From: Apostichopus californicus
Taxonomy: Eukaryota; Echinodermata; Holothuroidea; Aspidochirotida; Stichopodidae
Assembly (NCBI GenBank): GCA_020650975.1
Contig: JAIPMN010001127.1
Location: 1-31,154, forward strand
Direction of reading: 5' to 3'
Length of the DNA stretch: 31,154 nt
A model generated the notes under the pieces. That model saw only the letters and a list, made by a program, of their open reading frames with translations, made no database searches and had not been told where the DNA came from. Positions 24,301 to 29,746 of this stretch are shown here, in pieces (position 1 is the first letter of the stretch; every line of letters begins with the position of its first letter). Made by a program: the position numbers and the translations under genes.

Positions 24301-27300
24301 AATTGTTAGGCAATGATTGAGTTGTATTGTAATACTAAAGAGCTCACATGAATATCATGTCTATTTGTATAAATGTCAAATGAGTCAATAAAAGAGATGG
24401 AAAAAAAAAACTCAGTTTAACTTTGTCTGAGAGTTGAATAGTTAGTTACGTTTGAATACAAGCCAAGTCGTCACGGACGATAGTCTCGGTTTCATAGGAA
24501 GGTTTTCAACCTTCATTTTTAAGAACTGAGAGGAACAATACAAAACTCAACTTAGGTATGCTAAACAAAAAATCATTTTGATATTTCTTTGTTGTACCTG
24601 TACATAATTTTGGAAAGATATGATCTGAGATATACACTACGCCTCAATATCCAACTCGCTCCGCCCCCTGGCCCCCTCCCACCGACCCGGCACTCTGACC
24701 ACCTCCTACAGCAAGAACGAAACCATGACATTGAGTTTGATCAAACCTTTGCTTTGTAGTTTTCGGACATATTCCAGTACTTTTGAGTAATCGGTCTTTA
24801 AATCGAAATGCACTTCTACCACAGCATCTTTGGCCCTCTCCCATTCATCAGCCATCTGACAAAGCAAAAAAAACACAAAATCTAATGAGATGAGAACGTG
24901 GGCTTTATTTGTTAATACACTATTCACAACCGTTATGGGCCAGGAAAGGGATTTGGGGACGGGGGAGAGGAGATGGGGATACTTTGAGGCAGCTGGGTGT
25001 GGGAGAGATAGGGGGATGGGGAGGGGGATGGGGTACTTGGAGGAAGCTGGGGGTGGGAGGGATGGGGGGATGGGGAGGGGATGGGGTACTTGGAGGAAGC
25101 TGGGTGTGGGAGGGATGGTGGGATGGGGTACTTGGAGGAAGATGGGGGTGGGAGGGATGGGGAGGGAGCAGGACACTTGTGGAAGGGATGGCAGAGTGAA
25201 GGATGGGGAGGGGAGATGGGGATACTTTGAGGAAGCTGGGTGTGGAAGGGATGGGGTGGGATGAGAGAGAGGGTGAGGGAGGGAGATACTTTGAGGAAGG
25301 GGTGGAGAGTGAAGGCTGGGGAGGGGATACTTTGAGGAAGCATGGAGAGGGATGGAGAGGAGACGTGAGATGGGGATACATTGAGGATTGGATGAGAGGA
25401 AAGGTTGAGAAGAATATGAGATGGAGACTGATGAGTAGATATGATGCTGGTGTGGGTGTGGGTGTGGGTGTGGGTGTGGGTGTGGGAGGGAGTCGGGAAG
25501 AGCACGGAGTTAGGCAAGAGGTGTCGTAGAAGGTTCAAAGGTCAAACAGATAATATGATATCGACTGTCCGGATGCCGTCTTACTCTGATTTGACCCGAG
25601 TAACTATTAATTGTTTACAGCCGTAATAAAGAAACAAAACTAAACTGGTACTAAAAATAAACAATATTTACATCCAGATCAACTTAACGAAACACTGCTT
25701 TGTACAAGTTTAATTACTTTACAACTGTTGTTAAACATGATAATAATTGTTATATGGGTCATCAACGACACCGCTGGCAACTGACAGTCGACCAGTACCA
25801 ACATTCATAGATCACAAAGTTATTTTAGACTGTATCTACTAAGAGTATGAGAGCTTAATCTAAGGGGGTATGAGAGCTCCATCTGGAGGGGGGGGGGGCT
25901 ATGAGAGCTCCATCTAGGGGGGGGGTATGTTTCCACACTTTTAATTTGATTTGCTTCAACAAAGGTTGCTTTATATTTTCTTTTCTTTTTCTCTTCTCTT
26001 TCTTCTTCCATAAATAATCTTAAAATTCTTACCTTTCCAAGTTTGACAAGTTGGTCCACTATTTTAGTCTCTTCTGCTTTGTACAGTGATCTAGAAAGAA
26101 AAGACAAATAAAAGATATTGCGCATCGTATAAGATTAGAGATGGCAATCAGTGCACATTACCATAGAGTTAACCATTCGCAGAGAAATCTTGCCAGCGAC
26201 TTGAATATGTTAAAAATGCAAGTTTATTTCAGGTTCAGAGTGAGAGAGACCTAACTGCTGATCTGAAAGCAGTTTCTCATTTCGGGGCTTTTGCTTATTG
26301 TCTCACGAATCTTTAATGGAAATTGGAGAAAAACATGGAGATATAAACCCAACTTTAACGGAGATGCTAACTAAAGATGAAATGTCACACACAGGTATGA
26401 TGACCTTGATTTGAGTACATCAGGATGTCGAATACATCTGTGTATATATATATCTATATCTATCTATCTACATATATACACCAAACCCACTGTCAATAAT
26501 CACACAAACAACAGTTATTTTCTCACATTGAGCTCTAAGCATATAGACTAACTAAAGGAAAACTAAAAATTGTACTTCCTGGTGGGCACAATGACATCAT
26601 CCCACCCTGGACAAGCATAGCAGCTATCTCAGCTCCAATAACATAGAATTGAAACTATGTATTTCCTGGTGGGCATGATGTCATCAACAGGAGAAATATA
26701 GCAGCTATCTCGGCTACAATTACATGGCATTTAATCTTTGATCTTTTGTCAATATCACAAACATATCTTCACATTTTTGGCGATGATCAATCATCACCAA
26801 GCCCCTGTAGATCTACAGAGAGCTGCTCCCTAAGATGGGCGATGTTTAACCAGCGCAATAGTATAAAAAGCCCAAGTCACATCGGCCACAGAATCTATTA
26901 AAGTCCTACATTGGCAATGGTAGAAGAAAAGTTGGCAATCTTATGTACAAAGGACAGAATAAACCAAAAAACTGAGCTCATCACCAAGTCTCGACACGGT
27001 AACAAGACCGCCCAGCCCTGCTAGGAAGAAATAAGGTTACACGATCGTTTGCGTCCAAACTCAAGTAACAACATGCTGTAGGTTAACGAAAATCCATGTG
27101 TACTCCAACAAAAAATAAATATAAATGCATACAAAAGCAGAGATTAAATCAGATATTTGACTCATATAATTGACTAATAAGGAGTACTGCTCTAGAAAGA
27201 AAATATATTGGGAATTTTTGGTCTCCCGGGGGACCTTTTTCAGCAATAAAGAATTGACCTAACAACTACCAAATTGCATAATTTTGTGATTGCATAGTTG

Positions 27301-29746
27301 CGTTGTCATCATCATATCATCATCATATCATATATCATATCATATATCATATCATATATCATATCATATCACATCATCATATCATATCATCATATCATAT
27401 ATCATATCATATCATCATATATCATATCATATATCATATCATCATCATATCATATATCATCATATCATATATCATATCATATATCATATCATATCATCAT
27501 ATCATATATCATATCATATCATCATATATCATATCATCTCATAGCATATATCACATCATATCATATCATATATCATATCATATCACATCATATATCATAT
27601 CATATAGCATATCATCATATCATCATATCACATCATATATCATATCATATCATCTTATCACATCATCATATCATATCATATCATATATCATATCATATAT
27701 CATATCATATCATATCATATCATATCACATCATCATATCATATCATCATATCATATCATATATCATATCATGATATCATATCATATATCAATCATATCAT
27801 ATTGTAACATATCATATCATATCACATCATCATATCATATCATATCATATCATCATATCATATATCATATCATATCATATCATATCATATATCATATCAT
27901 ATATCATATCATATGTCATATCATTATATCATATCATCATATCATATCATATCATCATATCACATCATCATATCATGATATAATAGCACTCCCACCAACT
28001 CAATGAAAATACAACCGAGAGGCTGTTGTGGTACAAACTTACAGCATCTCTGCTGGAATATAATAAGACAGTTTGGTCTCCTCCATGATCTCCTGGACTT
28101 GGATGGTCTCTCCTCCGGCCGTGGGAATGCGGTAAGTTTTGTTGATAGGGCAGCAGAAAAGGTTTCGAAGGTAACAGTCGTTGGATAGCATCTGGCATCG
28201 CCGGCTTATAGTACTGGATATACTCCCTCCTCTGAGACGAGGCGACAAGGGTGGAGCCTGATGAAGATGGAAAAAAAAAAAAATGTGATAATGCTTAGTG
28301 AATGCTAACTAGTGATGAAATTCACTTCTGTAGCTACTTGCTGATAGAATGTTTGAGTCTACAACAAACATAGTTCCCGCCAGTTCAGCAGGTTAAAAGT
28401 AATTAAGAAGTAGACTGTTATTTTTTTTTAATAGTATTTTCCATTCCCGGAATATCTGGAATTACTTTGCTCTCCTTTTTACTACTATTTAAATATTTTC
28501 TTGGAAGTATCTCTTTGAATAAAAAGCTAATCCCATATGACTTGAATGGCCACGATTAAGGACTGTGAAATAATGGGGATCGCTTAGTGTCTCCTGGCCA
28601 GCAAACGTTCATTAGCTCTTATCAAATATATGGGTATATCAGCTACGTTAATCAGCTACAATTCAATCAGCAATCAGCTACAATTCATCCAATCGACATC
28701 ATAATGTACTCTCGAAACCAGCAACGTTTAAAGGTAATTTGGCGATAACGGAACGCTTACAGGTGGATAATGGGGCAACAGCACTGCAGATATTGCTGAT
28801 AGTCATCGACTTTAATGGAGTAAAATAGATGGGAAAGTGCATTTGTATGGAGGAGACAGGTACATGAGCGGTGAATTATACATCATTTACAAATTTTGTA
28901 ACCGAAAAATGTGAGCAAAATGTTTGACCGATATGTATGACTCAACAAGTAGACCATATTTTGTAAAACATTTAACAAATATATTACTCCCGTCGTTAAA
29001 TAATTTGCCTACTGGGGCTCTAATTCTCTGACTGTTGGCATTTCCTTCACAATTAATTAATTGTTACTACATTAACTACAATGTTTCTGACGGGCTATTC
29101 TCTACGTGTTTGAAGTAGAATGCCATTTTAACTACTAACAGCATATTATTACCGTAGATCCCACACATTTTAGGATAAATTGATCTTGAACTCCTAATTC
29201 TATGCTCACATGTAAAGTACTTTTTAATAACTAAGTTCTGCTCAATTATCAGGGATGTGCTCATGCCCTGGCGGGGGGCTACGCCCGGCAGTCCTAAATA
29301 CCGCCCCGCACAAACAGTATTTTAAACAGTTCCCCCCGACACTTTTTTTGATGATCAATTTAAAAACTATTACCATTACCAAAATATGGGTGAACACTTG
29401 GCACAGGAGTTAGTGCCAGAATAGGAAAAAGATTTGCCATCTAAGCATACTTCATTTGCAAAACTGTTTCCAAAGGGAACAGGATACCCCCCCACCCCTG
29501 GGACCCTTACCTTAGGACTTGGGTCACACTACCGTACAAATCCGCCTGGCACTCAAATATTCCTGAGTGCATCCCTCAATTATTTCAACTAGAATTTAGA
29601 TGGGATAAAAGAGGGAGCAATCCTCTTAGGACGGAGTAGAAAATTGATTGAGTTTGACTTACTAGGAGGGATGTCGGACTTGACGGACCTCCATCAGTCT
29701 TATTTTGTTGTCCTATAGTGGATCCCATATCATCTGGGTCCTCAAG
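158..29746 (-). CDS. INPP4: Inositol polyphosphate-4-phosphatase (INPP4A/B-like), 19 exons, both ends outside the window
   Basis: Enzyme that removes the D-4 phosphate of PI(3,4)P2 to give PI(3)P, acting on endosomal and plasma membranes in PI3K signalling (family knowledge). Seen here: 19 minus-strand exons join in one frame of 743 codons plus 2 nt, and every junction agrees in phase. The last exon holds CKSAKDRT, the CX5R phosphatase loop (Cys nucleophile, Arg phosphate binder), followed by AMSVTLEQC. Further stretches recalled from vertebrate INPP4 are LEFVATNLHLQTM, TTVGAPAAH, IYDIGLL..ESLLSTY, MLEDMA.GI.DL, VKPVLFTVGVNEEQ and FGDTSLQE. It shares residues with both A and B paralogues, so I do not choose between them. 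The N-terminal C2 domain and start codon are expected to the right of the window, and the final exon (conserved RPPEGTYGK-type tail) to the left. Exons 9 and 10 are less certain. Confidence 0.95.
313..1350 (-). other. Intron 18
   Basis: About 1 kb between exons 18 and 19. AT-rich, no convincing ORF, RNA gene or repeat structure recognised. Confidence 0.85.
1351..1448 (-). CDS. INPP4: INPP4 exon 18
   Basis: 98 nt, enters in phase 1 (cag acceptor at 1449-1450) and leaves in phase 0 at gtgagt. The peptide includes VPLSSLKHYMQSKKPKNVEI and then LHASTQ. It corresponds to the family stretch (LL..L.QN..A.K.KNV.IL..A) that directly precedes the catalytic loop, so it packs next to the active site. 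Confidence 0.93.
1449..1983 (-). other. Intron 17
   Basis: 535 nt, AT-rich. Nothing recognisable beyond splice signals. Confidence 0.85.
1984..2075 (-). CDS. INPP4: INPP4 exon 17 (FGDTSLQE motif)
   Basis: 92 nt, enters in phase 2 after ttaag and leaves in phase 1 at gtcagt. It encodes (L)FGDTSLQEHINQENLV and then KLEHYYQKFKSKKP. FGDTSLQE with a following IN.E..V.L..Y is a hallmark block of INPP4 proteins. The codon at the junction with exon 16 gives Leu where my recollection of vertebrates is Arg. Confidence 0.96.
2076..2356 (-). other. Intron 16 with a small AAT-rich microsatellite
   Basis: 281 nt. Positions about 2159-2199 are an imperfect (ATA/AAT)n run. Nothing else seen. Confidence 0.8.
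2357..2509 (-). CDS. INPP4: INPP4 exon 16
   Basis: 153 nt, phase 2 in (cag acceptor at 2510-2511), phase 2 out at gtgagt. The peptide runs NALLVKLPLHPDHYTVVEE, then ETVGRECVMYRKIAVKP, then VLFTVGVNEEQSLAE. The VKPVLFTVGVNEEQ core matches the conserved block recalled as VQPVLFNVGINEQQ. It joins in frame to FGDTSLQE of exon 17. Confidence 0.96.
2510..3364 (-). other. Intron 15
   Basis: 855 nt, AT-rich. No ORF with family resemblance and no clear repeat seen. Confidence 0.8.
3365..3482 (-). CDS. INPP4: INPP4 exon 15
   Basis: 118 nt, phase 1 in after ctctacag, phase 2 out at gtatca. It encodes DEMGMLEDMAVGINDLEKV and then SFQIIKG..KPILSGT. MLEDM..GI.DL is strongly conserved in INPP4. The region just after it (SESDHK) is shorter than the variable segment I recall in vertebrates. 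Confidence 0.95.
3483..4175 (-). other. Intron 14
   Basis: 693 nt. It contains a 24-bp tandem duplication (3782-3831) and otherwise nothing recognised. Confidence 0.8.
3782..3831. repeat. Two-copy 24-bp tandem duplication
   Basis: The unit, beginning tgcagtgtacacgctaaag, occurs twice in a row with a 24-base period and near identity, so it is a recent local duplication. Confidence 0.85.
4176..4299 (-). CDS. INPP4: INPP4 exon 14
   Basis: 124 nt, phase 0 in after a strong T-rich tract and cag (4300-4301), phase 1 out at gtaagt. It encodes ISALIGGTIIQLRRNIS, then FLKQIYDIGLLVHAE and SLLSTY. This aligns without gaps to the recalled family block LTALICGFIIKLR...FLRQLYTIGLL..ESLLSTYG. It is helical and hydrophobic, probably part of the phosphatase domain core. 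Confidence 0.97.
4300..5053 (-). other. Intron 13
   Basis: 754 nt, with short C-rich or G-rich runs at about 4495-4521 and 4768-4790. No feature recognised. Confidence 0.8.
5054..5122 (-). CDS. INPP4: INPP4 exon 13
   Basis: 69 nt, phase 0 both ends, attag acceptor (5123-5124) and gtgagt donor. The 23 residues EEYTHLDTLYSLQ-KRRDIVFSQA align ungapped with the recalled [23 protein letters not shown]. The plus-strand open frame covering this site is only antisense to the exon. Confidence 0.95.
5123..6247 (-). other. Intron 12
   Basis: 1125 nt. No repeat family or second gene recognised; short plus-strand frames here show no family features. Confidence 0.8.
6248..6433 (-). CDS. INPP4: INPP4 exon 12
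   Basis: 186 nt, phase 0 both ends, cag acceptor (6434-6435) and gtaaag donor. It encodes TSLIKKLLENLSTLEQTVDM, a divergent loop rich in Gln, Asp and Cys, then IKEDLKKLLDQVECAV and TFLTLQ. The end corresponds to the recalled AKKAMVFLLMQ stretch. The first 40 residues are weakly conserved. The amphipathic pattern suggests helices. Confidence 0.88.
6686..7190. repeat. Dispersed repeat, copy A
   Basis: Diverged partner of 10198-10680 in the same orientation. Shared blocks in the same order: GCTTGAACCCTT near the start, TGTCATCA, GAAAATGTGATACC.TTGGAA, TTGCCATGG, TGTTGCCAGATGCTT, GAGGAT and CACCAGATTATC. No coding remnant or terminal repeats are visible, so the class is unknown. Confidence 0.75.
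7518..7705. repeat. 47-bp tandem repeat, four units
   Basis: Units start at 7518, 7565, 7612 and 7659. Each contains AGATTCTAATTAT, GGCATATATTGTGTA and ACAGTCAAA with a few substitutions. The spacing is exactly 47 bases with no indels. Confidence 0.95.
7829..7871. repeat. (AG)n and G-rich simple repeat
   Basis: A short GA run followed by GGGGAGGGGAAGGGGAGGGGG, giving a purine-only stretch on the plus strand. Confidence 0.8.
9366..9420. repeat. 17-bp tandem repeat, about three units
   Basis: The unit AAATCTTGAAAAATTTG is repeated three times head to tail, the last one diverged. Confidence 0.85.
10198..10680. repeat. Dispersed repeat, copy B
   Basis: Diverged partner of 6686-7190 (see that entry). 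It carries a poly-C run at about 10460-10469 and a poly-T run after it that copy A lacks. Confidence 0.75.
10730..11010. repeat. 139-bp tandem duplication, two units
   Basis: Units at 10730-10868 and 10869-11010. Both hold CTTATTCCA.CCCAAATTCAA, CTACAGGAGATAT, AAAGTACTTAATTATTAA and CTGGATTACATTACCCCATA. Substitutions and small indels show that the duplication is not very recent. Confidence 0.93.
11860..12257. mobile_element. TIR element (MITE-like), copy 1 of 3
   Basis: Same family as 15036-15337 and 21585-21944. The left end TTGAAGGGGGTGAAGACTCG and the right end GAGTCTTCAACGCCTTTAA form imperfect inverted repeats of about 20-30 bp. TTAA-like tetranucleotides at the ends could be the target duplication (left one mutated to TTGA). 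No transposase frame, so non-autonomous. Unlike the other two copies it carries a 32-bp insertion at 12080-12111. Confidence 0.8.
12080..12111. mobile_element. 25-bp perfect-arm palindrome plus 7-bp duplication
   Basis: Between two copies of ATCTCAG (12073-12079 and 12105-12111) lies a 25-bp sequence with 9-bp perfect arms CAGGGAGTT/AACTCCCTG around GCTATGG. The two sister elements have a single ATCTCAG here and no palindrome, so this is an insertion with a duplicated target. It may be a tiny hAT-like foldback element or repair footprint. The class is inferred. Confidence 0.6.
12377..12428. other. Assembly gap (N x10) flanked by duplicated sequence and poly-G
   Basis: Ns occupy 12405-12414. 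GTTTTCATAGTCCG occurs at 12377-12390, just before a G run, and again at 12415-12428, right after the Ns and before another G run. Two contig ends covering the same poly-G tract were probably joined without merging, so the true sequence may contain the block once. Confidence 0.85.
12633..12762 (-). CDS. INPP4: INPP4 exon 11 (Ser/Thr-rich linker)
   Basis: 130 nt, phase 2 in after catag (12763-12764), phase 0 out at gtaagc. It encodes SVNRQTSSTSTCSDAISD, then DTENHNTPQPSIHQQN and TAFLTLPTL. The low-complexity Ser, Thr and Gln content fits the variable linker that in vertebrate INPP4 lies between the N-terminal half and the phosphatase half. It joins exon 12 in frame (..LPTL-TSLIKK..). Evidence is from splice sites, open frame and phase rather than strong similarity. 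Confidence 0.75.
14431..14482. repeat. AAACTAAAACTA tandem patch
   Basis: Short interrupted tandem repeats of ACTAAA/AACTAA. Confidence 0.8.
15036..15337. mobile_element. TIR element (MITE-like), copy 2 of 3, internally deleted
   Basis: The left end TTAAAGGGAGTGAAGACTCG is intact. The body matches copies 1 and 3 (for example TGTTAGACACCACCAT and ATTTTGTAGCGACAAGAAGA). About 60 bases before the right end are missing: the sequence jumps from GTCACTTG straight to CCTTTAA, so most of the right inverted repeat is lost. Confidence 0.8.
15601..15699 (-). CDS. INPP4: Candidate INPP4 exon 10 (linker)
   Basis: 99 nt on the minus strand, acceptor cttactttgaag... read as ttgaag (15700-15701), donor CAG|gtacaa. 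Entering in phase 2 it reads VKYPERPANVKITRP, then KTTVWSATREASISPNN, with no stop, and leaves in phase 2, exactly what exons 9 and 11 need. It is less AT-rich than its surroundings. An inner acceptor (attaccag) would give a 57-nt version in the same frame. No similarity to a known protein was recognised; support is phase and composition only. Confidence 0.5.
17052..17741. repeat. 26-bp minisatellite with higher-order structure
   Basis: Roughly 25 diverged units of TATGAAGTATTCAAGCATTT plus ATCATG. A non-repeat segment AGACCAATACTTGA appears at about 17054 and again at about 17164, 110 bases apart, so units were also amplified in blocks. Confidence 0.93.
18355..18368. promoter_or_regulatory. 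Perfect 14-bp palindrome matching an RFX X-box
   Basis: GTTACCATGGTAAC is its own reverse complement and fits the RFX consensus GTTRCCATGGYAAC (established motif). It sits inside a longer imperfect inverted repeat (GTACAGT at about 18339, ACTGTAC at about 18377). Regulatory use in this intron is not shown. Confidence 0.4.
18878..18950 (+). repeat. tRNA-derived SINE head or degenerate tRNA-Thr-like sequence
   Basis: CAGTTAGTTAGAGCGCTG resembles a D arm/A box, followed by an anticodon-arm-like GCCTCTTGTAACCCAGAGG with TGT in the anticodon position, then a degraded B box (GATTTCAAAAT). The order and spacing are tRNA-like but the T stem and acceptor do not pair, so this is a pseudo-tRNA, most simply a SINE head with a T-rich tail after it. 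Confidence 0.55.
19302..19340 (-). CDS. INPP4: Candidate INPP4 exon 9 (39-nt microexon, linker)
   Basis: It lies between a good acceptor (tttcttctag, 19341-19342) and a consensus donor gtgagt. 39 nt, phase 2 in and 2 out, so inclusion or skipping keeps the frame. It adds SSSRENRKSMFGA, a basic Ser-rich piece comparable in character to the RWTGRNSRSS-like linker I recall from vertebrates. Support is from the splice sites and phase only. Confidence 0.5.
19341..19987 (-). other. Intron 8
   Basis: 647 nt with a C-rich patch at about 19516-19546. Nothing else seen. Confidence 0.75.
19988..20121 (-). CDS. INPP4: INPP4 exon 8
   Basis: 134 nt, phase 0 in after the pyrimidine-rich ctgcttccag, phase 2 out at gtttgt. 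It encodes VNQLLSHLETPVIEQAYCS, then YYDATRTGSKPERK and LSKHTSPQHSK. Start resembles the recalled CKLLANSIHGL segment; the remainder is the beginning of the variable linker. Confidence 0.82.
20122..21258 (-). other. Intron 7
   Basis: 1.1 kb with a C-rich simple patch at 20597-20646. Nothing else recognised. Confidence 0.8.
21259..21412 (-). CDS. INPP4: INPP4 exon 7
   Basis: 154 nt, phase 2 in after ttcatcag, phase 0 out at gtaggg. It encodes SKSLCQQGQEIIQQVHSTTP, EVYQELQDLWDVADGRSVAQ and MKVKVQAVKEK. It aligns with the recalled [20 protein letters not shown]...KDRSATGLERTL stretch. Strongly helical pattern. Donor choice is set by phase with exon 8; an alternative GT two codons on would break it. 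Confidence 0.9.
21413..22443 (-). other. Intron 6
   Basis: 1.0 kb containing TIR element copy 3; rest unremarkable. Confidence 0.85.
21585..21944. mobile_element. TIR element (MITE-like), copy 3 of 3, most complete
   Basis: The left end TTAAAGGGAGTGAAGACTCG and the right end GAGTCTTCAATGCCTTTAA are inverted repeats with a perfect TGAAGACTC core, and TTAA is at both edges. 360 bp with no coding capacity. The three copies share orientation and are clearly diverged from one another, so they are separate old insertions. Confidence 0.85.
22444..22552 (-). CDS. INPP4: INPP4 exon 6
   Basis: 109 nt, phase 1 in after cattacag, phase 2 out at gtattt. It encodes (E)ASYDITTVGAPAAHTMKF and then KNGGLRRLLHAASESNK. 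It matches the recalled NYDIVTIGAPAAH...GFK.GGLRKKLHK block. Confidence 0.96.
22553..23485 (-). other. Intron 5
   Basis: 933 nt with the 32-bp tandem array at 22817-22920. Otherwise nothing seen. Confidence 0.8.
22817..22920. repeat. 32-bp tandem repeat, just over three units
   Basis: AGGCCTAACC starts recur at 22817, 22849, 22881 and 22913 (last unit partial) with a constant 32-base period and few substitutions. Confidence 0.93.
23486..23590 (-). CDS. INPP4: INPP4 exon 5 (LEFVATNLHLQ block)
   Basis: 105 nt, phase 1 in after ctctttaaag, phase 1 out at gtaaag. It encodes SQFKKSIDKGEKDLEF, then VATNLHLQTMQVGMVEGR. It aligns ungapped with the recalled [26 protein letters not shown] block through to the next exon. 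The plus-strand frame over this region is an antisense shadow. Confidence 0.94.
23591..24746 (-). other. Intron 4
   Basis: 1.2 kb, largely made of a plus-strand LINE 3' end (23765-24410). 24411-24746 shows nothing. Confidence 0.8.
23765..24410 (+). mobile_element. 5'-truncated LINE: RT-ORF C-terminus, 3' UTR and poly(A)
   Basis: An open frame (23765-24109, ending TAG) reads FGYKLTLKHPYNFLIFHAKY, FIFQEKS..., a pattern typical of the C-terminal end of L1/Tx1-like ORF2 proteins (H.x.N..I.HAK..IF). After about 280 bases of 3' UTR comes AATAAA (24387-24392) and ten As (24401-24410). An in-frame stop just precedes 23765, so the upstream part is missing or decayed. It lies in opposite orientation to the host gene. 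Confidence 0.7.
24747..24855 (-). CDS. INPP4: INPP4 exon 4
   Basis: 109 nt, phase 0 in after gctttgtcag, phase 1 out at AAAG|gtttga. It encodes MADEWERAKDAVVEVHFDL, then KTDYSKVLEYVRKLQSK. The WER..DAVV segment matches the recalled CWESLRRQIV stretch. A GT further downstream would extend the frame but gives the wrong phase for exon 5. Confidence 0.92.
24945..25400. repeat. G-rich purine-biased minisatellite
   Basis: Degenerate units built from GGAGGGATGGGG, TACTTGGAGGAAGCTGGG and TGTGGGAG. The plus strand is almost pyrimidine-free over long stretches, so the host gene's pre-mRNA is C- and pyrimidine-rich here. Long open frames on both strands arise from this composition and are not genes. 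Confidence 0.92.
25446..25488. repeat. (GTGTGG)n microsatellite
   Basis: Perfect hexanucleotide repeat of about six units immediately after the minisatellite. Confidence 0.95.
26033..26090 (-). CDS. INPP4: INPP4 exon 3
   Basis: 58 nt, phase 2 in after tttctag, phase 0 out at gtaaga. It encodes SLYKAEETKIVDQLVKLGK, matching the recalled KLLLEEDAARVCELEELGE segment in position and helix pattern. The phase to exons 2 and 4 is unambiguous. Confidence 0.9.
26571..26736. repeat. Two-unit, about 85-bp tandem duplication
   Basis: Both units hold TTCCTGGTGGGCA, GA(C/T).TCATC, TAGCAGCTATCTC, and ACAT.G in the same order. Divergence and small indels show that it is old. Confidence 0.85.
27304..27980. 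repeat. ATATC pentanucleotide satellite, about 0.68 kb
   Basis: Almost pure ATATC/ATATCATC repeats with frequent 3-base slips. The apparent long proteins rich in Ile, Ser, Tyr and His in three frames are translations of this repeat. It ends within 65 bases of exon 2. Confidence 0.97.
28043..28257 (-). CDS. INPP4: INPP4 exon 2
   Basis: 215 nt, phase 0 in after a long T tract and ttcatcag, phase 2 out at gtaagt. It encodes APPLSPRLRGGSISSTISRR, CQMLSNDCYLRNLFCCPINK and TYRIPTAGGETIQVQEIMEE, then TKLSYYIPAEM. It matches the recalled block [20 protein letters not shown]...LRILEQMAES. The N-terminal 15 residues are a variable Ser/Arg-rich piece. Confidence 0.92.
28258..29662 (-). other. Intron 1 (in-window numbering)
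   Basis: 1.4 kb. It contains the hAT-like MITE at 29251-29576 and one copy (28831-28876) of a short repeat shared with 30739-30778. The rest is unremarkable. Confidence 0.85.
29251..29576. mobile_element. hAT-like MITE with 8-bp target duplication
   Basis: Ends AGGGATGTGCTCA and TGAGTGCATCCCT are inverted repeats (11 of 13). Flanks are CAATTATC (29243-29250) and CAATTATT (29577-29584), an 8-bp duplication with one mismatch, as hAT transposases produce. The 326-bp body has GC-rich patches unlike the AT-rich intron around it and no transposase frame, so it is non-autonomous. Confidence 0.7.
29663..29746 (-). CDS. INPP4: INPP4 exon 1 (first exon in window)
   Basis: 84 nt, phase 0 both ends, acceptor taactcacag and donor gtaagt. 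It encodes LEDPDDMGSTIGQQ, then NKTDGGPSSPTSLL. This acidic, Ser/Pro-rich piece should follow the C2 domain, at the place of the vertebrate MEEKSDQRPP-type linker. Weak similarity, but good splice sites and exact phase with exon 2. Coding exons for the C2 domain are expected to the right of the window. Confidence 0.75.

Larger units (their letters stand above)
24856..26032 (-). other. Intron 3
   Basis: 1.2 kb, half of it the G-rich minisatellite at 24945-25400 and the (GTGTGG)n run at 25446-25488. G runs also occur at 25888-25898 and 25917-25925. Confidence 0.85.
26091..28042 (-). other. Intron 2
   Basis: About 2 kb. It carries a TATC-type microsatellite at about 26443-26478, an 85-bp tandem duplication at 26571-26736 and the ATATC satellite at 27304-27980. 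Confidence 0.85.

Noticed and set aside
24890..25538. Long Pro/Ser-rich (minus) and Gly/Trp-rich (plus) reading frames
   Set aside because: Produced by the G-rich minisatellite and the GTGTGG run; no initiation context, no domain, and the minus-strand ones overlap true exon 4 in another setting.
27290..28006. Several overlapping plus-strand reading frames of 78-169 codons rich in Ile, Ser, Tyr and His
   Set aside because: They are translations of the ATATC pentamer satellite. All frames are open because the repeat contains no stop on this strand.
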